The translations under genes were made by a program, and so were the position numbers. This document shows positions 1-7,623 of a DNA stretch of 64,000 bases, in pieces (the first letter of the stretch is position 1; each line of letters starts with the position of its first letter). The DNA is from Chryseobacterium aquifrigidense (GTDB lineage Bacteria > Bacteroidota > Bacteroidia > Flavobacteriales > Weeksellaceae), in the NCBI RefSeq assembly GCF_006716485.1, contig NZ_VFPD01000002.1:716659-780658 (forward strand). The letters run 5' to 3'. The notes under the pieces were generated by a model, which searched no databases, was not told where the DNA came from, and worked only from the letters and a program-made list of their open reading frames with translations.

Positions 1-2
1 TC

Positions 3-674
3 AGCCAGATTCTGGCAAAAAGTTTTATTGACAGTGCTAAAAAGGGAGTTTTGCTATTTATGCAAAATCAAAATGTGAATTTTAATCTCGGAGGTATTTA
101 TGCTGTAGAACATTCATTAATGAAAAATATTTGTGACCTCATGAATGATATTAAAGCGACCTATTTAACATTCACTTTCGTACAGATAGATCCACAGGAT
201 TCCAGGTTGCGACTTACACCTTATTCTGAAAACAAAGTGATCTACATGGTGGCCTCTTTGCAAACAGAGGGGAAAAATACCATTGATGAGCATAATTATC
301 TTATCATTAATGCCAATCAGGATTTTTCACTTAAGGATCTGAGAATTTCCGATGAGAATGTAAAAGCACTTTATGATTTTTATCTTCAGAATGGACATCA
401 GGTATTGACTAATTATCTAGGGCGAAATAATACACGTTATATCAGTTATCATATCGTTGATCTGATAGATACCTTATCAAAAGATCGTAGTGATACATTT
501 ATCATCAATCTTTGCGAGATCAGTGATGTCAAGAAAGTGATTTTTGAAAATAATCTTGGAGATAAGTTTCGGGAAGACCAATATGAAAAACACTTTGAAA
601 CCCACGAAAAACAAATGACGCTGGTTTTTAGCACAGACAAGGGATATTACGATATGGGCTCATTATATCCTTAA
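3..674 (+). CDS. Hypothetical protein, 5' end outside window
   Basis: The frame is open to the left edge of the window, so the gene probably starts upstream. The first in-window start candidates are TTG at 51 and ATG at 60, and the residues before them read like ordinary protein. About 220 residues are visible. There is no signal peptide, membrane segment or domain I can name; the protein looks soluble and mixed alpha/beta. It ends 1 base before a membrane-protein gene that itself overlaps a histidine kinase gene, so it is probably the upstream member of a signalling operon. Function not recognised. Confidence 0.7.
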   Translation, partial: SQILAKSFIDSAKKGVLLFMQNQNVNFNLGGIYAVEHSLMKNICDLMNDIKATYLTFTFVQIDPQDSRLRLTPYSENKVIYMVASLQTEGKNTIDEHNYLIINANQDFSLKDLRISDENVKALYDFYLQNGHQVLTNYLGRNNTRYISYHIVDLIDTLSKDRSDTFIINLCEISDVKKVIFENNLGDKFREDQYEKHFETHEKQMTLVFSTDKGYYDMGSLYP

Positions 675-675
675 G

Positions 676-1311
676 ATGTTGATCCAGGTAATTTATATTG
701 CAGTACTCTTGGCGGCTACTGTAAAGTCTATAGTTTTAGCTGGAAAGAAAGGTCTTTCCAGCCAAAACTATTTTGCGGTATTTTTGTTTCTGTCGCTTTG
801 CCTGGAGCTGTATGGCCATTATAAAATATTCAATAAAGAATTTGACTTTGCTTATCTGTTTAATTATTACAGCATTTTTTTGATTATTTTTTTTGGCATC
901 TACTATGCTAAAATTTTCCCCCGGAAACTCAGTGTATTTTCCCGGTATGTTCTGATGGCCATACTTGCGTATATTATTCTCTTTGTAAAGTTTTATAGTG
1001 ATAACTATGAAAATACATTAGGAATATTAGTATGCTTTTATTTCATCATTAATGTGTTGGTTTGGTTGTACATCAGACTGAAAAATTTTGACGAAATAAA
1101 AATTCTGGACGATCCGCATTTCTGGGTTTCCTGTGGTTTGCTTTTCTGGAGTATCTTTTTTATTTTCAGATCTATTCCCATGTTTTTCCTTCAGGATAAT
1201 GATCCCGGGCTTCTGCACATCTTGAAAGTGATGCAGTATTGTGTTAATATCATTATGTATGGATTGTTCTATATTGCTTTAAGGAAATTTGAAAATAAAA
1301 AAACAATATGA
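676..1311 (+). CDS. Multi-pass membrane protein, possible sensor partner
   Basis: A 211-residue, very hydrophobic protein with about six predicted membrane segments spread over its length. It has short loops and a charged C-terminus ending near residues KKTI. I do not recognise a named family. The start lies 1 base after the previous stop, and its TGA overlaps the ATG of the histidine kinase downstream (ATGA). The two are therefore probably translationally coupled, and this protein may be the membrane sensing partner of that kinase. That role is inferred from position only. Confidence 0.8.
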   Translation: MLIQVIYIAVLLAATVKSIVLAGKKGLSSQNYFAVFLFLSLCLELYGHYKIFNKEFDFAYLFNYYSIFLIIFFGIYYAKIFPRKLSVFSRYVLMAILAYIILFVKFYSDNYENTLGILVCFYFIINVLVWLYIRLKNFDEIKILDDPHFWVSCGLLFWSIFFIFRSIPMFFLQDNDPGLLHILKVMQYCVNIIMYGLFYIALRKFENKKTI

Positions 1312-2096
1312 AACAGCTGCCGGATACCATACGATTGGCTTATATTATGGCTGTTATTTTGTTAATAACTTTCGTCATCTTTATTGTTTTAATAGTTGTT
1401 CTGTATAATAAAAGACAGCTCTTTTTTATTCAGCAGCAACAGCTCAAAGAAGCAGAACACCAAAACCAGCTTCTCCAGAAAGAGTTGGAAAAACAAAAAG
1501 TACTGGAGCAGGAACGGGAACGTATCTCCCATGATATGCACGATGATCTTGGAGCCGGAATTTCTGCATTGAAACTTCAGGCGGAATTTCTAAAACAGAA
1601 AGCAGAAGACGATGATCTGCAAAACGATATCGATGAACTTCTGAAGACCTCTGAAGAAATGAATATCTCCATGAGGGAAATGCTCTGGAGTCTGAACTCA
1701 GGAAATGATACATTGGGAAGCTTTGTCGATTATGCTATCCTTTATACGGGGAACTTTTTAAAGAAAACAAAAATCAGGGTGTATTCAGAATGCGAAGATA
1801 TCATTGCAGAAGCACCCATCTCTACGGAAATGAGGCGGAATCTTTTTCTCTGCTTAAAAGAAGCCGTCAACAACGTGTACAAACACAGCCATGCAGATAC
1901 TTTGAAACTTTCATTTTCGCAGAAAGAAAATAAGTTTTCTATGAAAATTTCCGATAACGGAAACGGAATTCCTGATGGGCAGAAAGAAGGTAACGGCCTT
2001 AGAAATATGAAACGAAGAATGAATGAATTATCAGGAGAATGTATAATCATATCCGAAAACGCCGGAATCTGTTTGGTGTTCAACATAACACTATAA
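1308..2096 (+). CDS. Sensor histidine kinase, HisKA_3 / LytS-NarX-like class
   Basis: 262 residues. One TM helix at about residues 10-33 is followed by a Gln/Glu-rich coiled coil (about 38-72). The dimerisation box contains SHDMHDDLGAG with the likely phospho-accepting His78. The HATPase part shows the N-box EAVNN (185-189), the G1 box DNGNGIP (216-222) and the G2-like GNGLRNM (228-234). There is no extracellular sensor domain, so sensing may rely on the membrane protein encoded just upstream, with which it overlaps by 4 bases. No response regulator lies in the window; one may sit upstream of base 1. The kinase call is secure; the signal is unknown. Confidence 0.9.
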   Translation: MKQLPDTIRLAYIMAVILLITFVIFIVLIVVLYNKRQLFFIQQQQLKEAEHQNQLLQKELEKQKVLEQERERISHDMHDDLGAGISALKLQAEFLKQKAEDDDLQNDIDELLKTSEEMNISMREMLWSLNSGNDTLGSFVDYAILYTGNFLKKTKIRVYSECEDIIAEAPISTEMRRNLFLCLKEAVNNVYKHSHADTLKLSFSQKENKFSMKISDNGNGIPDGQKEGNGLRNMKRRMNELSGECIIISENAGICLVFNITL

Positions 2097-2113
2097 ATAC
2101 CCCTTTTGTGTAA

Positions 2114-2144
2114 TTGACGGGTTCGTTTTTTAGAGATAAATTTG
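2114..2144 (+). promoter_or_regulatory. Bacteroidota-type promoter of the small membrane protein gene
   Basis: TTG at 2114-2116, 20-base spacer, then TAAATTTG at 2137-2144, a full match to TTG-N19..21-TAnnTTTG. The start codon lies 19 bases downstream of the -7 box. Confidence 0.7.
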
Positions 2145-2163
2145 GTATATAAAATTAAAAGCC

Positions 2164-2493
2164 ATGAAAACTCTTATTAACGACAGTATCGGAGATTTGG
2201 AAGCTGCTTTAAAAAATAACAGTGATCTTCAGGAGAAGTTCAAAACAAATCCTATAGAGGCTATTAAAAATGTAGAAATAAGGAATCCAAAGGATACAGA
2301 TTATTGGATTTACAGGATTATTGTCCTGATGCTCGGGCTGGCGGTCATTGCAATTATTGCAGGGCTTATTCTCATTGCTTACTGGAATGACGGCTCTTCT
2401 AAAGATAATCAGCTGGTCACGATCTTTGCTACCATTTCATCAGGAGCAATCGGGGCGTTGGCAGGTCTTTTATCGCCTACTCCCAGAAAATAA
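2164..2493 (+). CDS. Small membrane protein of unknown function
   Basis: 109 residues. The soluble N-terminal third (about 1-42) is followed by two hydrophobic helices, at about 47-72 and 82-105, separated by a short polar loop (NDGSSKDNQ). There is no signal peptide and no known motif. It has its own consensus promoter and a strong terminator immediately downstream, so it is a monocistronic unit separate from the kinase operon. Function not recognised. Confidence 0.75.
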   Translation: MKTLINDSIGDLEAALKNNSDLQEKFKTNPIEAIKNVEIRNPKDTDYWIYRIIVLMLGLAVIAIIAGLILIAYWNDGSSKDNQLVTIFATISSGAIGALAGLLSPTPRK

Positions 2494-2511
2494 AAATAAC
2501 TTCACATATCG

Positions 2512-2549
2512 TATAACAAAACCCACTTTTTAAGGTGGGTTTTGTTATA
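2512..2549 (+). terminator. Intrinsic terminator, 15-bp perfect stem
   Basis: Arms 2512-2526 and 2535-2549 are exact reverse complements around an 8-base loop. The distal arm carries the TTTTG stretch. Confidence 0.8.
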
Positions 2550-2710
2550 GCCTTCTATTTTTAAACCCCTGATCTGTTACCGCAAAAATTAGGAATTATC
2601 ATAATATAAATTAACTAAAATTTAACTTGGAATAGTTTCAAAAAAATACTGTGAAATACCCTTAAAAGTTAAATTTTGATTAAATTTGTCTAAACTAAAA
2701 AAAATAAAAA

Positions 2711-4003
2711 ATGAGTGCAATTTCTTACATAGAAGCAAGACAGATTTTAGATTCCAGAGGAAATCCTACCATTGAAGTAGATGTATTTACAGAAAGCGGA
2801 GCAATGGGCCGTGCAGCTGTACCTTCAGGAGCATCTACAGGAGAACACGAGGCGGTAGAATTACGTGACGGTGGTTCAGAATATCTGGGGAAAGGAGTTC
2901 TGAAAGCTGTTGAAAATGTAAAAGAAGTAATTGCAGAGAATTTAGTAGGACAGCCGGTTTTTGAACAAAACTATATTGATCAGATCATGATTGATCTTGA
3001 CGGAACACCAAATAAAGGAAATCTTGGTGCTAACGCTATCCTTGGTGTTTCTCTGGCCGTAGCAAGAGCAGCAGCAGCAGAATTGGGAATGCCTCTTTAT
3101 AAATATGTAGGGGGAGTGAACGCAAACACCCTTCCTGTTCCAATGATGAATGTAATCAACGGTGGATCTCACTCAGATGCTCCTATCGCATTCCAGGAAT
3201 TCATGATTATGCCGGTAAAAGCAGATTCTTTCTCTCATGCATTGAGAAAAGGAACTGAAATTTTCCACAATCTAAAGTCTATTCTTCATTCAAGAGGATT
3301 ATCTACTGCGGTAGGTGACGAAGGTGGTTTTGCACCTACTTTCAAAGGAACTGAAGATGCTTTGGATACTTTACTTCAGGCTATTGAAAAAGCAGGTTAT
3401 AAGCCAGGTGATGACATTATGTTAGCACTAGACTGTGCAGCTTCTGAATTCTACAAAGACGGAATCTATGATTACAGAAAATTCCAGACTCCGGATGCAG
3501 CTCAGTTTTCAAGCAGCGAGCAGGTTTCTTACTTAGCGGAGCTGGCAGCAAAATATCCAATCATTTCTATCGAAGATGGTATGCAGGAAAACGACTGGGA
3601 AGGTTGGAAAATGTTAACGGATAAAATCGGTGACAGAGTACAGCTGGTAGGAGACGACTTATTTGTAACCAACGTAGAAAGACTATCCAGAGGAGTAAAA
3701 GAAAATATTGCCAACTCTATCCTTGTAAAAGTAAACCAGATCGGTTCTCTTTCTGAAACAATGGCTGCAGTACAAATGGCTCAGAACAACAAATTCACTT
3801 CAGTAATGTCTCACAGATCAGGAGAAACTGAAGATTCTACAATTGCTGATTTAGCTGTAGCAATGAACTGCGGACAGATCAAAACAGGTTCGGCTTCAAG
3901 ATCAGACAGAATGGCAAAATACAACCAGCTGTTGAGAATTGAAGAAGCTTTAGGCGAAACTGCAATTTTCCCAGGGTTGGAAGCTTTTAAAATCAAAAGA
4001 TAA
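2711..4003 (+). CDS. eno: Enolase (phosphopyruvate hydratase)
   Basis: 430 residues, full length for the family. It interconverts 2-phosphoglycerate and phosphoenolpyruvate in glycolysis and gluconeogenesis. The catalytic acid Glu204 (VGDEGGFAP) and the base Lys340 are present. The family signature ILVKVNQIGSLSET (337-350) and the loop SHRSGETED (367-375) are also present. The Mg2+ ligands Asp241, Glu288 and Asp315 are in the expected contexts. A -7-like box TAAATTTG at 2681-2688 precedes the start by 22 bases, with only a weak -33 element. Terminators flank both sides, so the gene is probably monocistronic. Confidence 0.98.
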   Translation: MSAISYIEARQILDSRGNPTIEVDVFTESGAMGRAAVPSGASTGEHEAVELRDGGSEYLGKGVLKAVENVKEVIAENLVGQPVFEQNYIDQIMIDLDGTPNKGNLGANAILGVSLAVARAAAAELGMPLYKYVGGVNANTLPVPMMNVINGGSHSDAPIAFQEFMIMPVKADSFSHALRKGTEIFHNLKSILHSRGLSTAVGDEGGFAPTFKGTEDALDTLLQAIEKAGYKPGDDIMLALDCAASEFYKDGIYDYRKFQTPDAAQFSSSEQVSYLAELAAKYPIISIEDGMQENDWEGWKMLTDKIGDRVQLVGDDLFVTNVERLSRGVKENIANSILVKVNQIGSLSETMAAVQMAQNNKFTSVMSHRSGETEDSTIADLAVAMNCGQIKTGSASRSDRMAKYNQLLRIEEALGETAIFPGLEAFKIKR

Positions 4004-4022
4004 TTAATCGAATTTATAAATA

Positions 4023-4056
4023 ACGGCAAGCGAAATTTTTAGTTTGCCGTATTTTA
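4023..4056 (+). terminator. Intrinsic terminator after eno
   Basis: A 9-bp stem (4023-4031 with 4042-4050, one G-T pair) is followed by ATTTTAT. Confidence 0.65.
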
Positions 4057-4091
4057 TGGAAAGTGGTATATTTAAAAAAAATAAATAAATA

Positions 4092-5378
4092 ATGTCAGAC
4101 AACAAAGTAATATTGAATTACGACGGTAATTCATATGAATATCCAATCGTGGATAGCACTATCGGAGACAGAGGGATTGATATTTCAAAATTAAGAGACC
4201 AGACAGGTTTAATCACTCTGGATTTAGGTTACAAAAATACAGGAGCTACTATTAGCGACATCACTTACTTAGACGGAGATAAAGGAGAATTATTCTACAG
4301 AGGTTATCCAATTGAGCAGATTGCTGAAAAATCTAACTTCACGGAAGTAATGTATCTTTTATTACATGGAGAATTACCTACTCAGGATCAGTTTACTTCA
4401 TTCGACAACAATATTAAAAAATATAACTTCATCGCAGACGAAATGAAAAAGATCATTGATGTTTTTCCTCGTTCTGCTCACCCTATGGGAGTTTTGTCTT
4501 CTTTAACTTCTGCTTTGACTGCTTTCAATCCAAAAGCTGTTAACGTAAACTCTAAAGAAGAGATGGATCACGCTGCTGAGCTTATGATCGCTAAGTTCTC
4601 TCACCTTTGTGCATGGACTTACAGAAAAACTCAAGGTTTACCTTTAAACCACGGTGATAACAACCTGAACTACGTAGAGAACTTCTACAAAATGGCATTC
4701 AGATTACCAAACGCTGATTTCGAAATTGATCCGGTAGTGGTAAATGCTTTAGATAAATTATTAATCCTTCACGCAGACCACGAACAAAACTGTTCTACTT
4801 CTACAGTAAGAATGGTAGGTTCTGCTCACACTGGTCTTTTCGCTTCTATCTCTGCCGGGGTATCTGCACTTTGGGGACCACTTCACGGTGGTGCTAACCA
4901 GGCGGTAATCGAAATGCTTGAATTGATCGAAAAAGACGGAGGTGATGTATCTAAATATGTTGCTAAAGCTAAAGATAAAGCTGATAATTTCCGTCTAATG
5001 GGATTCGGACACAGAGTGTACAAAAACTTCGACCCAAGAGCAAAAATCATCAAGAAAGCTGCTGACGATATTCTTACAGCATTAGGTATCCAGGATAAAG
5101 CTCTTGACATTGCAATGCAGTTGGAAAGAGTAGCGCTGGAAGATGAGTACTTCGTAGAAAGAAAGCTATATCCAAACGTAGACTTCTACTCAGGTATTAT
5201 CTACAGAGCATTAGGAATTCCTACAGAAATGTTCACAGTAATGTTTGCATTAGGAAGACTTCCGGGATGGATTTCTCAGTGGAAAGAAATGAGACTGAAA
5301 GGAGACCCAATCGGAAGACCAAGACAGGTTTACCAAGGTGCTCAGGAAAGAAACTATATCGACATTGCAAGCAGATAA
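4092..5378 (+). CDS. gltA: Citrate synthase (type II, hexameric-like)
   Basis: 428 residues. It condenses oxaloacetate and acetyl-CoA at the entry of the TCA cycle. The catalytic triad is visible at the positions expected from the E. coli enzyme: His265 (GPLHGGAN), His307 (GFGHRVY) and Asp364 (YPNVDFYSG). The N-terminal beta-domain (residues about 1-55) typical of the bacterial type II enzymes is present. The gene stands alone between terminators. Its codon usage looks like that of the highly expressed eno upstream. Confidence 0.98.
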   Translation: MSDNKVILNYDGNSYEYPIVDSTIGDRGIDISKLRDQTGLITLDLGYKNTGATISDITYLDGDKGELFYRGYPIEQIAEKSNFTEVMYLLLHGELPTQDQFTSFDNNIKKYNFIADEMKKIIDVFPRSAHPMGVLSSLTSALTAFNPKAVNVNSKEEMDHAAELMIAKFSHLCAWTYRKTQGLPLNHGDNNLNYVENFYKMAFRLPNADFEIDPVVVNALDKLLILHADHEQNCSTSTVRMVGSAHTGLFASISAGVSALWGPLHGGANQAVIEMLELIEKDGGDVSKYVAKAKDKADNFRLMGFGHRVYKNFDPRAKIIKKAADDILTALGIQDKALDIAMQLERVALEDEYFVERKLYPNVDFYSGIIYRALGIPTEMFTVMFALGRLPGWISQWKEMRLKGDPIGRPRQVYQGAQERNYIDIASR

Positions 5379-5395
5379 TATTTGCTTATACCATA

Positions 5396-5432
5396 AAAGA
5401 ATCCTAAAGCTTGCTTTGGGATTCTTTGTTTT
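5396..5432. terminator. Bidirectional terminator between gltA and the NTF2-like gene
   Basis: Long stem AAAGAATCC-T-AAAGC / GCTTT-G-GGATTCTTT (5396-5427) with a TT loop and one T-G pair, then GTTTT. The A-run on the 5' side makes it usable by the convergent gene too. Confidence 0.75.
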
Positions 5433-5437
5433 ACAAC

Positions 5438-5761
5438 TTATTCAGTAATGGTTAAGGCTGCAATAAGGTTGTCTTCAATCCTGAAATAAAACTTAAGAAG
5501 TACCGGACTGCCGTCAAAAGATCCTGAAATATTGATCTTCAAAAGAATAGTATCATCCTTCGTCAGGAAGTCTTTCACCTCAAATAACGTTTTAAATTCA
5601 TTATTAGAGTTCTGATTCCATTCTCTGATTTCATCTTTTCCTATATATATTTTTCCTTCATCAAATACGGATGCCTGTTCAGAAAAACAACTGGCAAAAG
5701 TTGTACTGTCAAAAAGTTCCTGTGCCTTTAAAAAATCTTGTAAAATGGTAGGTAAATTCAT
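5438..5761 (-). CDS. NTF2-like / SnoaL-type protein
   Basis: 107 residues. An N-terminal helix pair is followed by a curved beta-sheet pattern that fits the SnoaL/NTF2 fold. Typical elements are FASCFSEQASVFDEG near residues 22-36 and strands ending in a YFRIEDNLIAAL segment. Family members are small hydrolases, isomerases or binding proteins, so substrate cannot be assigned. It follows the SDR gene with an 18-base gap on the same strand and is almost certainly co-transcribed. The pair may act on the same small molecule. Confidence 0.8.
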   Translation of the reverse strand: MNLPTILQDFLKAQELFDSTTFASCFSEQASVFDEGKIYIGKDEIREWNQNSNNEFKTLFEVKDFLTKDDTILLKINISGSFDGSPVLLKFYFRIEDNLIAALTITE

Positions 5762-5779
5762 ATTATTATTTTTAAATGA

Positions 5780-6574
5780 TTAAACAGTAGGGATAGTACC
5801 ACCATCTATTACATATTCGGTTCCTGTTAAATATTGTGCCCGTGGAGAAACTAAAAAACCAACAAATTCTGCAATATCTTCTGGCTGGGCAGGTTTGCCG
5901 ATAGGAATTCCACCCAGTGCATTCATAACGCTTTGAGTTGCTTCTTCAATGGATGTTTTAGAGCTGTCCGCAATACGTTCCATCATACGCGTAGAAGCTG
6001 AAGTCATGATCCAGCCCGGAGAAACAGTAAGTACACGAACTCCCTTCGGAGAAACTTCTTTTGATAGACCTTTGCTGTAATTGATCAGTCCGGCCTTAGC
6101 AGCAGCATAAGGTAATGTGGAATCAAATAAAGGCAGCCTTCCCTGAATGGACGCAATATGTATGATCACTCCTTTCTTTCGTTCCAGCATTTGCGGCAGA
6201 AATCCTCTGTCTAAACGAACGGGTGCCAGCAAATTGGTCTGAATTGTATTTTCCCAGTCTTCATCACTCAGAACAGAGAAGCCGCCACCAGGCGTTTCTG
6301 AGCCGCCCAATGTATTAATTAAAATATCAAGCTTCCCAAAAGTAGATAATACTTCTTTTACCAGTTTTTCCGTGTCTTTTGCCTTACTCAGATCTCCTGA
6401 AATAAAATGAAGCTGATTATCCATCTCTTCAGATCGGTTTCTTGCAGTAATAATTACAGTGGCGCCAGCGGTGAGTAATCTCTCAGCAATAGCTTTTCCG
6501 GTTCCTTTTGTCCCTCCGGTTACCAAAGCAATCTTACCTGATAATTCATTGTTGAAATTAAATGATTCTGTCAT
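5780..6574 (-). CDS. SDR-family NAD(P)-dependent oxidoreductase
   Basis: 264 residues, a classical short-chain dehydrogenase. The cofactor motif TGGTKGTG is at 19-26, the structural motif in modified form (NTLGG) at 87-91, and the catalytic Ser142, Tyr156 and Lys160 (YAAAK) are present. The C-terminal GTEYVIDGG motif is typical. It reduces or oxidises an unknown carbonyl or alcohol. It is transcribed divergently from an HxlR-family regulator, a common arrangement for quinone- or aldehyde-responsive SDRs, so it is the probable regulatory target. A candidate promoter on this strand is TTG-N20-GAAATTTG just upstream. Confidence 0.92.
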   Translation of the reverse strand: MTESFNFNNELSGKIALVTGGTKGTGKAIAERLLTAGATVIITARNRSEEMDNQLHFISGDLSKAKDTEKLVKEVLSTFGKLDILINTLGGSETPGGGFSVLSDEDWENTIQTNLLAPVRLDRGFLPQMLERKKGVIIHIASIQGRLPLFDSTLPYAAAKAGLINYSKGLSKEVSPKGVRVLTVSPGWIMTSASTRMMERIADSSKTSIEEATQSVMNALGGIPIGKPAQPEDIAEFVGFLVSPRAQYLTGTEYVIDGGTIPTV

Positions 6575-6633
6575 GATTTCTTTTTGTACAAATTTCAGGA
6601 GTATGACAGGCTCTTACAAGTACGGTCTTACGA

Positions 6634-6657
6634 ATCCCATAGGGATAAATTAATCCC
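6634..6657. promoter_or_regulatory. Candidate HxlR operator: alternating ATCCC/GGGAT half-sites
   Basis: Between the two divergent genes lie ATCCC (6634-6638), GGGAT (6642-6646) and ATCCC (6653-6657). They form two overlapping inverted repeats with 3- and 6-base spacers. The array abuts the TTG of the regulator promoter at 6661. That these are operators is an inference from position and symmetry. Confidence 0.5.
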
Positions 6658-6660
6658 CTA

Positions 6661-6690
6661 TTGTGATCTCATTTCATTGTGTTACATTTG
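6661..6690 (+). promoter_or_regulatory. Promoter of the HxlR gene
   Basis: TTG (6661-6663), 19-base spacer, TACATTTG (6683-6690): a perfect consensus. It ends only 4 bases before the ATG at 6695, which predicts a leaderless or nearly leaderless transcript. Confidence 0.7.
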
Positions 6691-6694
6691 TTTT

Positions 6695-7081
6695 ATGTAT
6701 GAAAGAAAAATCCCACCCAATCTGAACTGCGGGCTTGATCTGATTGCTGAGGTGCTCTATGGCAAATGGAAAATTCGTTTGCTATGGTTTATTAATGAAG
6801 GATTTCAAAGACCCAGTGAATTGCAGCGGAAAATTCCGGATGCTTCCCGCAGAGTGTTGAATGTTCAGCTAAAAGAACTGGAAGAGCATGAACTAGTAAC
6901 AAAGAAGATTTATCCCGTTGTGCCTCCAAAAGTAGAATACAGGCTTACAGAATTTGGACAGACATTGATTCCGGTGATTGGCACATTAGGGAAATGGGGA
7001 GATGACCATGAAGAACGTTTACGGATATTGATATTGAGAAGGCTTGAAAACTTGTCACAAAGCGAGAGAAACAATACCTGA
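6695..7081 (+). CDS. HxlR-family winged-helix transcriptional regulator
   Basis: 128 residues from the ATG at 6695. Upstream in-frame codons exist, but the HxlR domain begins right at this Met (NCGLDLIAEVLYGKW, with the family's conserved Cys near the start). A consensus promoter also lies immediately before it, so a longer start is unlikely. The recognition-helix region IPDASRRVLNVQLKELE and the wing VEYRLTEFG are typical. The family senses reactive carbonyls, quinones or oxidants, often through the N-terminal Cys. It is divergent from the SDR/NTF2 pair and probably controls that pair and itself through the intervening repeats. Confidence 0.9.
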   Translation: MYERKIPPNLNCGLDLIAEVLYGKWKIRLLWFINEGFQRPSELQRKIPDASRRVLNVQLKELEEHELVTKKIYPVVPPKVEYRLTEFGQTLIPVIGTLGKWGDDHEERLRILILRRLENLSQSERNNT

Positions 7082-7132
7082 TATTAGCTTTTTTGATTTA
7101 ATCTCAGGTGAAGAATCTATAAAATAATAGAA

Positions 7133-7167
7133 GAAAGCCTGCTTAAAAAAGCAGGCTTTCGTTTTTT
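7133..7167. terminator. Terminator between HxlR gene and the peptide gene
   Basis: 12-bp stem GAAAGCCTGCTT (7133-7144) with AAGCAGGCTTTC (7149-7160), AAAA loop, then GTTTTTT. It can serve the convergent small gene ending at 7169 as well. Confidence 0.8.
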
Positions 7168-7168
7168 A

Positions 7169-7333
7169 TTAAGGACATTGGCATCTGTCACATGTCCAGA
7201 TATAACAATTTCCTGCATCATCCCACTCGCAGCATCTTCTGCCAGTTGAAATCGGAGCACCTCCCATTACAGATTTTTGTTGGTCTCTTCCTAATTTTTG
7301 TGCGTTTTTCAGCACCGGATTGTTCTTGTTCAT
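7169..7333 (-). CDS. GG-leader, Cys-rich peptide (bacteriocin-like precursor)
   Basis: A 54-residue reading frame, ATG at 7333 on the minus strand, TAA at 7169. The N-terminal part has the look of a double-Gly leader: NPVLKNAQKLGRDQQKSVMGG, with GG at residues 24-25. The C-terminal core of 29 residues carries six Cys (34, 35, 43, 48, 51, 53) and three aromatic residues. Short Chryseobacterium peptides with an LSRDQQKSxxGG-type leader are, from memory, annotated as bacteriocin-like. No modification enzyme, peptidase or transporter gene is adjacent, so processing would need enzymes elsewhere. Coding status rests on the leader pattern, the clean start and stop, and the terminator at its 3' end. 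Confidence 0.65.
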   Translation of the reverse strand: MNKNNPVLKNAQKLGRDQQKSVMGGAPISTGRRCCEWDDAGNCYIWTCDRCQCP

Positions 7334-7372
7334 GACTTTGATTTTTGGTGTTAATAGTTATGTTTTAGGGTC

Positions 7373-7393
7373 TATAATTTCGCGAAAATTATA
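7373..7393. repeat. Inverted repeat upstream of the peptide gene
   Basis: TATAATTT (7373-7380) and AAATTATA (7386-7393) flank CGCGA. It lies about 40 bases upstream of the peptide ATG and could be an operator. The rest of 7394-7590 shows no gene or clear motif. Confidence 0.4.
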
Positions 7394-7596
7394 TCACTAA
7401 TATAGGAAATTAAATAATATAAATATCTGTTTTTTTATTCTTATGTAGATGGAAAATAGTAAGTTGTAGATGTTTTTGGAGCTATTCACTACAGTTGGCC
7501 GGACAGACAAGGAAATTTTGTTGAAGGGTGCTCGTTTTGGCGATCAAATTTAATGCATAAAATAATCCAAAAGTTTTATAGGTAGAGACCTTTACT

Positions 7597-7604
7597 TATA
7601 TTTG
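7597..7604 (+). promoter_or_regulatory. -7 box before the guanidine-hydrolase gene
   Basis: TATATTTG fits TAnnTTTG and sits 19 bases before the ATG at 7624. No convincing TTG is seen at the right distance upstream. Confidence 0.45.
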
Positions 7605-7623
7605 TAGTATTGCATAAATCTTT

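Noticed and set aside
6584..6694. N-terminal extension of the HxlR regulator by 37 residues
   Set aside because: It lies over the operator-like repeats and the promoter; the family domain starts at the ATG at 6695.
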